Source: an uncultured bacterium (GTDB lineage Bacteria > Bacillota > Clostridia > Lachnospirales > Lachnospiraceae). From it: 13,320 nt of DNA. This document shows, one piece after another, positions 1 to 6,829 of this stretch. A program made the translations under genes and the position numbers. Position 1 is the first letter of the stretch. Each line of letters begins with the position of its first letter. The stretch lies in the NCBI GenBank assembly GCA_905214955.1, contig CAJMON010000077.1:1-13320 (forward strand), written 5' to 3'. A model generated the notes under the pieces. The model was not told the origin of the DNA, made no database searches, and saw only the letters and a list, made by a program, of their open reading frames with translations.

Positions 1-35
1 ATTATTCTTTTTCGAATTGTTCAATGATATGTCAC

Positions 36-54
36 TGTTCAGTTATCAAAGTGC
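36..54 (-). promoter_or_regulatory. boxA-like antitermination element in a putative rRNA leader
   Basis: The minus strand reads GCACTTTGATAACTGAACA here. This resembles the Firmicutes rrn boxA/leader motif (CTTTGAAAACTGAA-type), which recruits the Nus antitermination complex on rRNA transcripts. It lies about 50 nt downstream of the proximal tandem promoter and before the left end of the window. The match is by eye, and no 16S sequence is visible in the window to confirm it. Confidence 0.4.
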
Positions 55-94
55 TTTGTTTGTTGTCTCTGTATCTCTCAGATGCAACTCCTAT

Positions 95-123
95 ATCTTA
101 TCACATCTTTTTGACCTTGTCAA
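95..123 (-). promoter_or_regulatory. Proximal strong sigma-A promoter (P2) of a leftward stable-RNA operon
   Basis: On the minus strand there is a perfect -35 TTGACA (118-123), a 17-nt spacer and a -10 TAAGAT (95-100). An A-tract resembling an UP element lies directly upstream of the -35. No ORF follows before the window edge. It repeats the architecture of the promoter at 221-249, 126 bp upstream, as in tandem P1/P2 rRNA promoters. Confidence 0.6.
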
Positions 124-220
124 CATTTTTTTTATTTTTCTTTGAAAAAGTTTTTTGAAGATGCTCCAAATCTTTTTCATTGAAGTGCTGTGTTGTTTTG
201 TGTCGTTCACAGCGAAATTT

Positions 221-249
221 ATTCTAGCACTGTGTTTTCCATTTGTCAA
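221..249 (-). promoter_or_regulatory. Distal strong sigma-A promoter (P1) of the same operon
   Basis: The minus strand carries TTGACA (244-249), exactly 17 nt, then TAGAAT (221-226, five of six consensus bases). A-rich tracts extend upstream to about position 280, as in an UP element. The -35 region and its A-rich flank closely repeat those of the promoter at 95-123, suggesting a duplicated promoter module. Confidence 0.6.
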
Positions 250-324
250 CACCTTTTTTTATTTTTTTCAAACTTTCTTGTTTTTCCCGTTTTTCATGAA
301 TAGGATGTAATTTCCCATAAGTCG

Positions 325-353
325 AAAACAGCTCCCGGAACCTTCCGGGAGCT
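325..353 (-). terminator. Intrinsic terminator after cvpA
   Basis: A perfect inverted repeat, AGCTCCCGGAA-CC-TTCCGGGAGCT (330-353), forms a GC-rich hairpin of at least 9 bp. On the minus strand it is followed by TTTT (325-328). It starts 17 nt beyond the cvpA stop codon and separates that operon from the strong promoters to the left. The U tract is short, so some read-through is possible. Confidence 0.7.
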
Positions 354-370
354 CTCGTACAAATATGGCA

Positions 371-1060
371 TCATCCAAATAAAAGCTTTGCAAAGATATT
401 CGCGCTGTACAGGTACTGCAGGATTTCATTTTCATAAACCATGTCAAGGAGCCTGCGGCCTGCATCGGTTCCTGAAAACAGGGCCAGCACCAAAAACACC
501 AGCCACACAAAGATCAGTCCCCTGCCTGCTCCAAGGACAAATCCCAAAGCCCGGTTCAGCCCATGAAGCCCTGGCAGCTGTGCCGCTGCATTTAAAATCC
601 CCACCACAATCATGAGGATCAGCTGAATCACCAGGAATGTGATGACATACACCAGGATAGTCAGAACCATATCTGTCAGTGCATTGGTCAGATATTCCTG
701 AAAGTTCTCCGCTGCCAGCTGCACATAATTTTTCTGGTCATTGTTGCTTACCAGCTGCTTTTTCACCGCCTCCGGCAGCTCCAGGCTGTTGATGTACGCA
801 TCCTGGGCAGTCTTATTTCCGGCAACATTCTCTCCTAAATTTCCCACAAGCTTTCCGCACTGTTCTTCCACCACTTCATACACCGGGGTGTTTTCCTTCA
901 AAAAGGTGCTCACATACGGGGTAGCAAAATAGACCAATACCAGAGTAACTGCCAGACACAGCATCGCTGCCAGTGTTTTCACAAAGCCTTTCCGGTAACC
1001 TTTCACTGCGTAAAGAAGGATCACCAGCAGTACGATCACCGTCAGTAAATTCCATTTCAT
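371..1060 (-). CDS. cvpA: CvpA-family integral membrane protein
   Basis: This 229-aa protein has four hydrophobic segments (about residues 4-20, 30-50, 130-157 and 175-196). A polar, probably extracytoplasmic loop of about 80 residues lies between segments 2 and 3. The start of the last helical hairpin, LPGLHGLNRALGFVLGAGRG, is typical of the CvpA/colicin V production family. Members are poorly understood inner-membrane proteins linked to envelope stability, and the colicin role is specific to E. coli. The ATG at 1060 is preceded by GGAGG, 11 nt upstream. It lies 15 nt after the propeller gene, so both are probably co-transcribed from the promoter at 2321-2349. A terminator follows. Confidence 0.8.
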   Translation of the reverse strand: MKWNLLTVIVLLVILLYAVKGYRKGFVKTLAAMLCLAVTLVLVYFATPYVSTFLKENTPVYEVVEEQCGKLVGNLGENVAGNKTAQDAYINSLELPEAVKKQLVSNNDQKNYVQLAAENFQEYLTNALTDMVLTILVYVITFLVIQLILMIVVGILNAAAQLPGLHGLNRALGFVLGAGRGLIFVWLVFLVLALFSGTDAGRRLLDMVYENEILQYLYSANIFAKLLFG

Positions 1061-1075
1061 TTCGTCATCATCCTC

Positions 1076-2281
1076 CTACCAGATTCTGATCAGATCTGTC
1101 GAATCATTTCCTGCCACCAGATACGTTCCAAAACTTCCTGCTTTTACCACTTCAGAAATAGCTTTCTCATATACAATAGATGCTGTTTTCCGGCCGCTTG
1201 TCGTATAGATCTGGAACTTTTTCTGGTCGTAAAGAATTACTTCATCGTCCTGAATCCGGATTCCGGAGTAAACATCTGTCAGATATTTTCTCATAGTGCG
1301 TCTGCCGTTCAGATCATAAATCTCCATCCGGTATTTGTAATTTTCTTTCTCGCTGTCAAACACAAACCCGATATGGCTGTTGTCATGGAAGGTGCTTAAA
1401 ATCTCTTCCTCAAAGGTCTTTTCTACCTTTAATTCCGGAATCTGGCTGCCACGGTACACAGAAAATCCTTCATTGTGTACGGCCACTGCTGTCCCGGAAT
1501 CCGTAAAAAACACTTCTGGCACCACGGTATTTTCAAAGTTCTCACTGCTTACCAGATTGTTAATCTGTGCCTGGCCTACGGAGTCGAAATTGTAAAACGC
1601 CACTTTCGTGCTCAGGTTTCCCTGAGTCGCCATCAGGTAAGACACCATAATTTTCAAGCCGTCTGGTGACAGAGAAATGTCCATGGGATATCCGGAATCG
1701 TTAATGGTAGTCCGGTTCTCTGCAATCTGCGTTCCATCCGGCTCATAAAAATTAATCCAAGTCACATTCGAATCCTGGAGCACCACTGCCACCACGCCCT
1801 GCTTTGCTACTTTCACTTTCAGAATCGGCAGCGTGGTGTCAAACTGTCCCATCAGGCCGTCTGCATTAAAAACGAAGACCTGTGTTCCCTGCTGTTCTGC
1901 CACGGCTGCAGTAGTTCCACAGAAGTCTGCCACGGGAGTCTGCATACTGTAAGTGGTACTCCACAGCGCTTCCCCTTTTTTTGAAATGCAGGAAGCTCCA
2001 TCCGGACTGTACTTCAAAAGATTCTTTCCAAAAGGTTCATAGATGGTGCCGTTGACATCCGTCCAGCCATCTCCCAGCTTCTGATAGATCTGCGCCACAT
2101 GCAGCATGGCAGCTAGGGCTCCTGCCAAAAGCAATACCGCTGCGATACAAAGCAGAATCCGTTTTTTCCTGTGTTTTATCCGCTGGTATACCCGCAGGTC
2201 CATAGCTTCTCCCTGCTTTTTCCGGAAAGATTCCCCCAGCTTCTGGAAAAACACGTCCCATTTGTTTCTATTCTGATTCAT
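1076..2281 (-). CDS. Membrane-anchored beta-propeller protein (DUF5711-like)
   Basis: The product is 401 aa when started at the ATG at 2281 (MNQNRNKWDV). A longer reading frame exists, but its extra 58 codons run through the promoter at 2321-2349 and the end of the LysM gene. GGAAGAAAG lies upstream of the chosen start. A basic cytoplasmic N-terminus (residues 1-40) leads to one membrane helix (41-62). The remaining 340 residues are outside the membrane and consist of repeated beta-strand units such as LSPDGLKIMVSYL, as in WD40/TolB-like propellers. I recall this architecture as DUF5711 of Lachnospiraceae. No catalytic residues are evident, so a binding or sensing role at the cell surface is inferred. 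It lies between a LysM protein and CvpA, which supports an envelope function. Confidence 0.7.
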   Translation of the reverse strand: MNQNRNKWDVFFQKLGESFRKKQGEAMDLRVYQRIKHRKKRILLCIAAVLLLAGALAAMLHVAQIYQKLGDGWTDVNGTIYEPFGKNLLKYSPDGASCISKKGEALWSTTYSMQTPVADFCGTTAAVAEQQGTQVFVFNADGLMGQFDTTLPILKVKVAKQGVVAVVLQDSNVTWINFYEPDGTQIAENRTTINDSGYPMDISLSPDGLKIMVSYLMATQGNLSTKVAFYNFDSVGQAQINNLVSSENFENTVVPEVFFTDSGTAVAVHNEGFSVYRGSQIPELKVEKTFEEEILSTFHDNSHIGFVFDSEKENYKYRMEIYDLNGRRTMRKYLTDVYSGIRIQDDEVILYDQKKFQIYTTSGRKTASIVYEKAISEVVKAGSFGTYLVAGNDSTDLIRIW

Positions 2282-2320
2282 ACAATAATTCTTTCTTCCT
2301 TTGTTTTTTGGAATAGTTTC

Positions 2321-2349
2321 AGTATAACACAGAGAAAAAAAACTGTCTA
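2321..2349 (-). promoter_or_regulatory. Sigma-A promoter for the propeller-cvpA unit
   Basis: The minus strand has TAGACA (2344-2349), a 17-nt spacer and TATACT (2321-2326), each five of six consensus bases. The -35 box contains the TAG stop codon of the LysM gene. Transcription would start near 2314 and give a leader of about 33 nt before the ATG at 2281. This supports the shorter start of that gene. Confidence 0.6.
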
Positions 2350-3603
2350 TGGAAGCACTATTTTTTGTCCGGGCAAAATCTGATTTGGATTTTTGATGTT
2401 GTTTACCTGGCAGATCTTCTGGATCATGTCCAGGGAACCGTAATACATTTCGCATACGTCAGCCAGGGTATCTCCTTCCTTAATCACATATTCTGCCTGA
2501 ATGGCCCGGGTCACCGCCTCTGCTGCAGAAGAGCTTTCTGTCTCATCCGTTTTTTCCGTCTGCTGGCTGTTTCCTGTTCCAAGCGTCCATTCTGTCGTCA
2601 CTGTTTCTACAGTTCCATCCGTCCAGTCTGTTTCGCTCTCCGTCTGTTTTGTTTCAGCTGCATCGGTTGTTTTCTCTGTCATTTCATCCATTGTACCGCT
2701 CTCTTTCTCCGTTTCCATTGCCGCAGTAATGCTGGCCGGAAGGCGGCTATCCAGAACGGAGCTGGCCATTTCCGTCTGGGTACTGCTCTCAGTTTCCGTC
2801 TCCGTCCCGGTAATCGCTCCTGCAGACACCTGGATGGAAAGGCCGGAGGCTTCCGTAGAAGTCTGCCTTAAATCTTCTACAGTCTGCTCCATTTCTTTCA
2901 TCTTGTCATAGTTCTGCACCACGGTCAGGCCCACTGCCATAATGGTCAGAATCAGAAATGCTCCCGCTCCATACACCAGTTTTCCCTGGGATGGTTTGAT
3001 CTTTTCCGTTTTCTTTTCCACAATCCTGCGGAAATTTTGGATAGCGCTGTCACTGATCTGTGCTTCCTTTTCCACGGACCGCCCTGTATTTTTCAGGATC
3101 ATGTAGTTCTGCATCATCTGATTTTTTTCGTAGTAAATATAATAGCCCCGCTGTTTTTTCAGCCCCTCCTCTTCTGTAAGAAAAACACCTTCTTCCTCTT
3201 CATCCTCGTCAAACAGAATCAATACCGGATTTTCCCCTTCAAACCGTCTCCGGTACACATCCATGGCACTTTCCGGAAGCTTCCAGGTGCCTCCTGTGGT
3301 TCTTTCAAACCACCCGATTACTTCCCTGCCTTCAAAATATTCTTTGGTTTCCCGGTAGATTTTCTCCCATCCATCCTCTGGAAATCCCTCCTGTGCTTCC
3401 AATGCTCCGTTTACAAAATAATACGTATGGCCTTCAATGGAACAAATCTCCCCCAGTAGAACTGCTGCCTTTGTCTGCCGCAAAAATGTTACCGCATAAT
3501 CTTCCAGGTATACACGGTCTCCTCTTCCTGTTTCCCCGATCTGACGGATATTCTTAGGCAGTTTTCTTCTTTCCTCAGCAGTTTCATTTCCCCTGTTTGC
3601 CAT
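2347..3603 (-). CDS. Membrane LysM protein with degenerate JAMM/MPN-like N-terminal domain
   Basis: This 418-aa protein has four parts. Residues 28-170 form an alpha/beta domain beginning VYLEDYAVTFLRQ and containing VIGWFERTTGG followed by SAMD (112-115). This layout resembles the JAB1/MPN fold (GWxHTH...SxxD) with the metal-binding histidines missing. Residues 209-229 are a single membrane helix. Residues 250-368 form a Ser/Thr/Glu-rich linker. Residues 371-417 are a canonical LysM (YVIKEGDTLADVCEMYYGS...ILPGQKIVLP) expected to bind peptidoglycan. The topology is therefore cytoplasmic N-domain and wall-facing LysM. AAAAGGGG lies 8 nt before the ATG. It is divergent from the yyaC-like gene. 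The LysM call is firm; the MPN-like call is inference from motif layout. Confidence 0.8.
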   Translation of the reverse strand: MANRGNETAEERRKLPKNIRQIGETGRGDRVYLEDYAVTFLRQTKAAVLLGEICSIEGHTYYFVNGALEAQEGFPEDGWEKIYRETKEYFEGREVIGWFERTTGGTWKLPESAMDVYRRRFEGENPVLILFDEDEEEEGVFLTEEEGLKKQRGYYIYYEKNQMMQNYMILKNTGRSVEKEAQISDSAIQNFRRIVEKKTEKIKPSQGKLVYGAGAFLILTIMAVGLTVVQNYDKMKEMEQTVEDLRQTSTEASGLSIQVSAGAITGTETETESSTQTEMASSVLDSRLPASITAAMETEKESGTMDEMTEKTTDAAETKQTESETDWTDGTVETVTTEWTLGTGNSQQTEKTDETESSSAAEAVTRAIQAEYVIKEGDTLADVCEMYYGSLDMIQKICQVNNIKNPNQILPGQKIVLP

Positions 3604-3846
3604 TTTTCATACCCCTTTTCTTTCACCACTTCCAGGACACCGTTCTCCACCCTGCCAGAAGCTGTCCCCTGTGCCGCCTCTGGCATTCACCTGTATATGG
3701 TAGCACATCCCGTCTGCGGATTTTAGCAGTTCCTGGGGAGAATCACAGGAGTTTTCCGACAAAAATTCTCTTCCGTATATTTTTCTCTGCCTCTGGATAC
3801 ACTGTAAAAACCGAATGAACAATCAGAAAGGACGCTGTATGGATTT
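3604..3846. other. Divergent intergenic region between the LysM gene and yyaC
   Basis: The region holds the 5' signals of both neighbours: the LysM ribosome site near 3612-3617 on the minus strand, and the SigF-like promoter and AAAGGA site of yyaC on the plus strand. I could not find a convincing minus-strand promoter for the LysM gene. A 71-codon minus-strand frame (3607-3822) has a TTG start without a ribosome site and no recognisable domain, so it is not called. Confidence 0.5.
3775..3804 (+). promoter_or_regulatory. Forespore SigF-like promoter candidate upstream of yyaC
   Basis: GTATA (3775-3779) fits the SigF -35 consensus GYWTA. After a 15-nt spacer, GGATACACTG (3795-3804) fits the core of the -10 consensus GGnnAnAnT. 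No sigma-A promoter of similar quality is seen in front of this gene. The related yyaC of Bacillus subtilis is, to my recollection, a forespore (SigF) gene, which makes the match meaningful but not proven. Confidence 0.45.
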
Positions 3847-4455
3847 ATGATGCATTATATTGATTCCAATAAAAAAGAAGCTCCTGCAGCACTGGCCGCA
3901 CGGCTTCTTGAAATGCTGGAACCTTTTTCTGGTTCCCCTGTATTTTTGTGTATCGGAAGTGACCGGGTCACGGGCGACAGCTTAGGCCCTATGATCGGAA
4001 GCTCCCTGTCCGAAAAACTTCCCGGTGTTTTTGGTACCTTGGAACACCCGGTTCACGCTCTGAACCTGGAAGATACCATCGTCCACATTCAGAAATACTA
4101 TTCCAGGCACCCTCTGGTGGCCATAGACGCCTCTTTAGGCAGCCGGGAGCATCTGGGCTATATCACAGTCACTCCTGGCTCTTTAGCCCCTGGAGCAGGC
4201 GTAAACAAAGCCCTTGGGGATATCGGTGACATTTCCATCACCGGCATCATCGGCACATCCGGGCCTTTTTCCCATATCACACTGCAGACCACACGCCTCT
4301 CTGCCGTGATTCCGGTAGCAAAACAGATCGCCCTTGGAATCTGTATGGCCTGCCACTGTCAGGATTGTTTATCAGACAGCGTGTCCTCTTCTAAGGACCC
4401 CTCCCTTTTGGCATCCCGCGCCCATTTCCTGGCAAGAAGCTGTATTCCCCTGTAG
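3847..4455 (+). CDS. yyaC: Spore protease YyaC-family protein
   Basis: The 202-aa product has the YyaC pattern: FLCIGSDRVTGDSLGPMIG (33-51) with the conserved Gly-Asp, HALNLEDTI (70-78), VAIDASLGS (91-99) and GISGT-like ITGIIGTSGPF (131-141). YyaC proteins share the phosphorylase/HybD-like peptidase fold of germination protease GPR and are restricted to spore formers. The exact substrate is unknown. Length equals that of the B. subtilis protein (about 200 aa). The start could be 3847 or 3850. AAAGGA at 3827-3832 is 14 nt from the first ATG, rather far. It is the only gene on this strand, probably monocistronic, and its last 97 bp overlap the convergent HD-domain gene. Confidence 0.85.
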   Translation: MMHYIDSNKKEAPAALAARLLEMLEPFSGSPVFLCIGSDRVTGDSLGPMIGSSLSEKLPGVFGTLEHPVHALNLEDTIVHIQKYYSRHPLVAIDASLGSREHLGYITVTPGSLAPGAGVNKALGDIGDISITGIIGTSGPFSHITLQTTRLSAVIPVAKQIALGICMACHCQDCLSDSVSSSKDPSLLASRAHFLARSCIPL

Positions 4456-4973
4456 CCAAATGGAAGCTTCAGCCTTCCAGGATTTACTTTGCCGGCGTAA
4501 TATTCCGCCACTTCCCGTGCGCCGGAATATTTATCCGTCAGGGTAATCAGAAATGATTCCGGATATCTGGGAGGCATCAAAGTCAGAGGCCACATATGTT
4601 TCCGTATGATGTCTTTTTCCAGAGGAGTCAGATCAAAATATCGGCTGGCATTTAAAAGCGCTACTTTGGGGTGAGTCAGACCGTGAAAATGTTCTCCTGT
4701 CCGTTTGGCATGAGTGTGCCAGTCGTACAGAAAAAGATCGTGGAGAATCCCTCCCCTGGCTGCAGCTTTTGCATTCAGTCCCAGAATCCTGCAGATCTCG
4801 TAGTTGTAATAAGCCACATTCATGCAGTGCTCAAAGCAGGTAATGTCCGCATGATGGGGGTATTTTTTCATGGACTGTACTGCCGGATGCTCCACCAGAT
4901 CCTGTATACACGCATAGAATTCTGTATACCCTTTGAAGCGGTCTTCATATTCTTCATATTTTTGTTCTTCCAT
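4359..4973 (-). CDS. HD-domain phosphohydrolase-like protein
   Basis: The product is 204 aa from the ATG at 4973 (MEEQKYEEYE). AAAGGA lies 5 nt upstream, which favours this start over an in-frame upstream one at 5042 that lacks such a site. HD-superfamily metal ligands are visible: His49 (CFEHC), His78-Asp79 (GGILHDLFLYDW), a likely extra His126 (RKHMWPL) and Asp147 (LTDKYS). HD proteins of this type hydrolyse phosphate esters or nucleotides using divalent metal, and the substrate cannot be read from sequence. The C-terminus (about residues 173-204) is encoded opposite the end of yyaC. It follows the transketolase C-subunit gene after 72 nt that include a hairpin, so co-transcription is uncertain. 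Confidence 0.75.
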   Translation of the reverse strand: MEEQKYEEYEDRFKGYTEFYACIQDLVEHPAVQSMKKYPHHADITCFEHCMNVAYYNYEICRILGLNAKAAARGGILHDLFLYDWHTHAKRTGEHFHGLTHPKVALLNASRYFDLTPLEKDIIRKHMWPLTLMPPRYPESFLITLTDKYSGAREVAEYYAGKVNPGRLKLPFGYRGIQLLARKWARDAKREGSLEEDTLSDKQS

Positions 4974-4994
4974 GTTTTCCTTTCCGACGGCAGA

Positions 4995-5026
4995 AAGGGG
5001 AGACAGGCATCTTCCCGTCCCCCCTT
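4995..5026 (-). terminator. GC-rich hairpin after the transketolase operon (weak terminator or processing site)
   Basis: On the minus strand AAGGGG/CCCCTT and GACGGG/CCTGTC form a nested stem of about 12 bp with a small bulge and an AAGATG loop. Only TTTCT follows, so a full U tract is missing. It lies 19 nt after the tktC stop codon. It may attenuate or stabilise the transketolase message rather than end it fully. Confidence 0.4.
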
Positions 5027-5045
5027 GGTATGTGTAAATCATACT

Positions 5046-5987
5046 TTATTTTGCAAATTCTTTTACTTTGTTGTAAATGCCTTCTGCATCTAAGCCGTAT
5101 TTGTGCAGCAGAGGTACAGCTGCTCCGGACTCTCCGAAGACGTCCTGGATACCAATGCGCATCACCGGTGTTGGTGCATGTTCACTCAGGCATTCGCAGA
5201 CAGCGCTTCCAAGGCCGCCAATCACAGAATGTTCTTCTACGGTTACAACTTTGCCGGTTTCTTTAGCAGCAGCAATGATCAGTTCTGTATCCAGCGGTTT
5301 GATGGTGTGGATGTTGATCACTTTTGCAGAAATGCCGTCTTTTTCCAGCATCTCGGCAGCTTCCAGGGAAGCAGCTACCGGAAGTCCGGTGGCAATGATG
5401 GTCAGATCTTTTCCTTCCCGCAGGGTAACGCCTTTTCCGATCTCAAACTTGTAATCCGGACGGTCGTTGATTACCGGAACAGCCAGACGGCCGAAACGCA
5501 GGTAAACCGGTCCTTCATACTCACAGGCAGCTGCAACGGCTGCATGTGCTTCTACATCGTCAGACGGGTTGATGACAACCATGCCCGGAATCGCACGCAT
5601 CAGAGCGATGTCTTCGTTGCACTGATGGGTAGCTCCATCCTCACCTACAGAAATACCTGCATGGGTAGCACCGATCTTTACATTCAGGTGCGGATATCCG
5701 ATGGAGTTGCGGACCTGCTCATACGCACGTCCTGCAGCAAACATTGCGAAAGAACTCATAAACGGAATCTTTCCGGTAGCAGCCAGACCAGCAGCGATGC
5801 CAGCCATGTTGCATTCAGCAATACCACAGTCGATGTGCCGCTCCGGAAATGCCTTTTTGAAAATGCCTGTTTTGGTAGCAGCAGCCAGGTCAGCATCCAG
5901 AACTACCAGATTCTCGTATTTTTTGCCCATTTCTACCAGTGCGTTGCCGTAACTTTCTCTGGTAGCGATCTTCTTTACTTCTGACAT
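5046..5987 (-). CDS. Transketolase, C-terminal (pyrimidine-binding) subunit, canonical
   Basis: This 313-aa protein is the second half of a split transketolase, corresponding to the Pyr domain plus C-terminal domain. The catalytic Glu that activates the thiamine cofactor is Glu58 in GIAECNM. The substrate-contact loop GATHAGISVGEDGATHQ is intact, with His109, Asp117 and His121 matching yeast His469, Asp477 and His481. VYLRFGR supplies the phosphate-contacting Arg164. With the N-subunit it would move two-carbon units between xylulose 5-phosphate, ribose 5-phosphate and erythrose 4-phosphate. It overlaps the N-subunit gene by 13 nt and has AGGTGA before its ATG, indicating coupled translation. 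Sequence is fully conventional. Confidence 0.93.
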   Translation of the reverse strand: MSEVKKIATRESYGNALVEMGKKYENLVVLDADLAAATKTGIFKKAFPERHIDCGIAECNMAGIAAGLAATGKIPFMSSFAMFAAGRAYEQVRNSIGYPHLNVKIGATHAGISVGEDGATHQCNEDIALMRAIPGMVVINPSDDVEAHAAVAAACEYEGPVYLRFGRLAVPVINDRPDYKFEIGKGVTLREGKDLTIIATGLPVAASLEAAEMLEKDGISAKVINIHTIKPLDTELIIAAAKETGKVVTVEEHSVIGGLGSAVCECLSEHAPTPVMRIGIQDVFGESGAAVPLLHKYGLDAEGIYNKVKEFAK

Positions 5988-6814
5988 AATGCTTCACCTG
6001 CCTTCTCCAGATCTGCCATCGCAATGGCGTATTCCTCGTCATTGGGCGCTTTTCCGTGCCAGCCTACAGAACCCTCCATGAAGGAAACTCCTTTTCCTTT
6101 CAGAGTCTTCATGATAATGGCTGTGGGCATTCCTTTTACTGTCCGCGCTTCATCAAAAGCAGCTTTCAGCTGGTCAAAATCATTTCCATCTGCTACGTTG
6201 ATCACATGGAAATTGAATGCTTCGAATTTTTTATCAATGGGGTACGGATTGCAGACATCCTGAATCGGTCCGTCAATCTGGAGTCCGTTGTTGTCTACGA
6301 TCACAACAAGGTTGTCCAGTTTTCTGGCTCCTGCAAACATGGAAGCCTCCCATACCTGACCTTCTTCGATTTCACCGTCTCCAAGAAGTGTGTATACACG
6401 GTAGGAATCTCCGGAAAGTTTGGCAGATAATGCCATGCCGACTGCCGCGGAAATGCCCTGTCCTAAAGAACCGCTGGACATATCAACACCTGGAATGTGT
6501 TTCATATCCGGATGGCCCTGCAGGTAAGAACCTAAGTGGCGCAGAGTTTTCAGATCTTCTACCGGGAAATATCCTCTGTGTGCCAGTGTAGAATACAGAC
6601 CCGGAGCAGTATGTCCTTTGGAGAGAACAAAACGGTCACGGTCCGGTTTCTTCGGATCTTTGGGATCAATGTTCATCTCTACATAATACAGATACGTAAA
6701 CGCTTCTACGGCTGACAGGGATCCGCCCGGATGACCGGCCTTGGCGCTGTGTACAGCAGTCACAATGCCCTTGCGGATCTCATTGGCCTCTTTCTGAAGT
6801 TCTAATTTGTTCAT
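5975..6814 (-). CDS. Transketolase, N-terminal (thiamine-diphosphate-binding) subunit, canonical
   Basis: This 279-aa protein is the PP domain of a split transketolase. The thiamine diphosphate/metal motif begins GDGEIEEG at residue 145 and ends with Asn175-Asn176. His28 (AGHPGGS), His68 (SKGH) and His101 (QGHP) are the usual active-site histidines. Length is normal for split N-subunits. It works with the product of the overlapping downstream gene. AAGGAG lies 7 nt before the ATG, and the transaldolase gene ends 15 nt upstream. Grouping with transaldolase makes the pair the likely housekeeping transketolase of the non-oxidative pentose phosphate pathway. Confidence 0.93.
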   Translation of the reverse strand: MNKLELQKEANEIRKGIVTAVHSAKAGHPGGSLSAVEAFTYLYYVEMNIDPKDPKKPDRDRFVLSKGHTAPGLYSTLAHRGYFPVEDLKTLRHLGSYLQGHPDMKHIPGVDMSSGSLGQGISAAVGMALSAKLSGDSYRVYTLLGDGEIEEGQVWEASMFAGARKLDNLVVIVDNNGLQIDGPIQDVCNPYPIDKKFEAFNFHVINVADGNDFDQLKAAFDEARTVKGMPTAIIMKTLKGKGVSFMEGSVGWHGKAPNDEEYAIAMADLEKAGEALCQK

Positions 6815-6829
6815 GGTTTTTCTCCTTGT

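Larger units (their letters stand above)
1..324. other. Gene-free AT-rich stable-RNA promoter/leader region
   Basis: This stretch has long T runs on the plus strand and no credible ORF. It holds the two tandem minus-strand promoters and the boxA-like leader. The small ORFs that clip its right side are shadows of cvpA. The inferred transcription unit, most likely a 16S-23S-5S rRNA operon, would begin to the left of position 1. Confidence 0.5.

Noticed and set aside
2282..2455. 58-codon N-terminal extension of the propeller protein
   Set aside because: It would overlap the end of the LysM gene and include the promoter at 2321-2349. The shorter start has a ribosome site and the expected basic-then-hydrophobic N-terminus.
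2501..2911. Plus-strand Ser/Val-rich ORF
   Set aside because: It is the complement of the low-complexity Thr/Glu/Ser linker of the LysM protein, which produces an artificial open frame.
3607..3822. 71-codon minus-strand frame upstream of the LysM gene
   Set aside because: The start is TTG without a ribosome site, the sequence resembles no family, and it covers the yyaC promoter region.
5103..5984. Plus-strand ORF of 293 codons opposite the canonical transketolase C-subunit
   Set aside because: A shadow frame of a strongly conserved gene, with no ribosome site and no recognisable domain.
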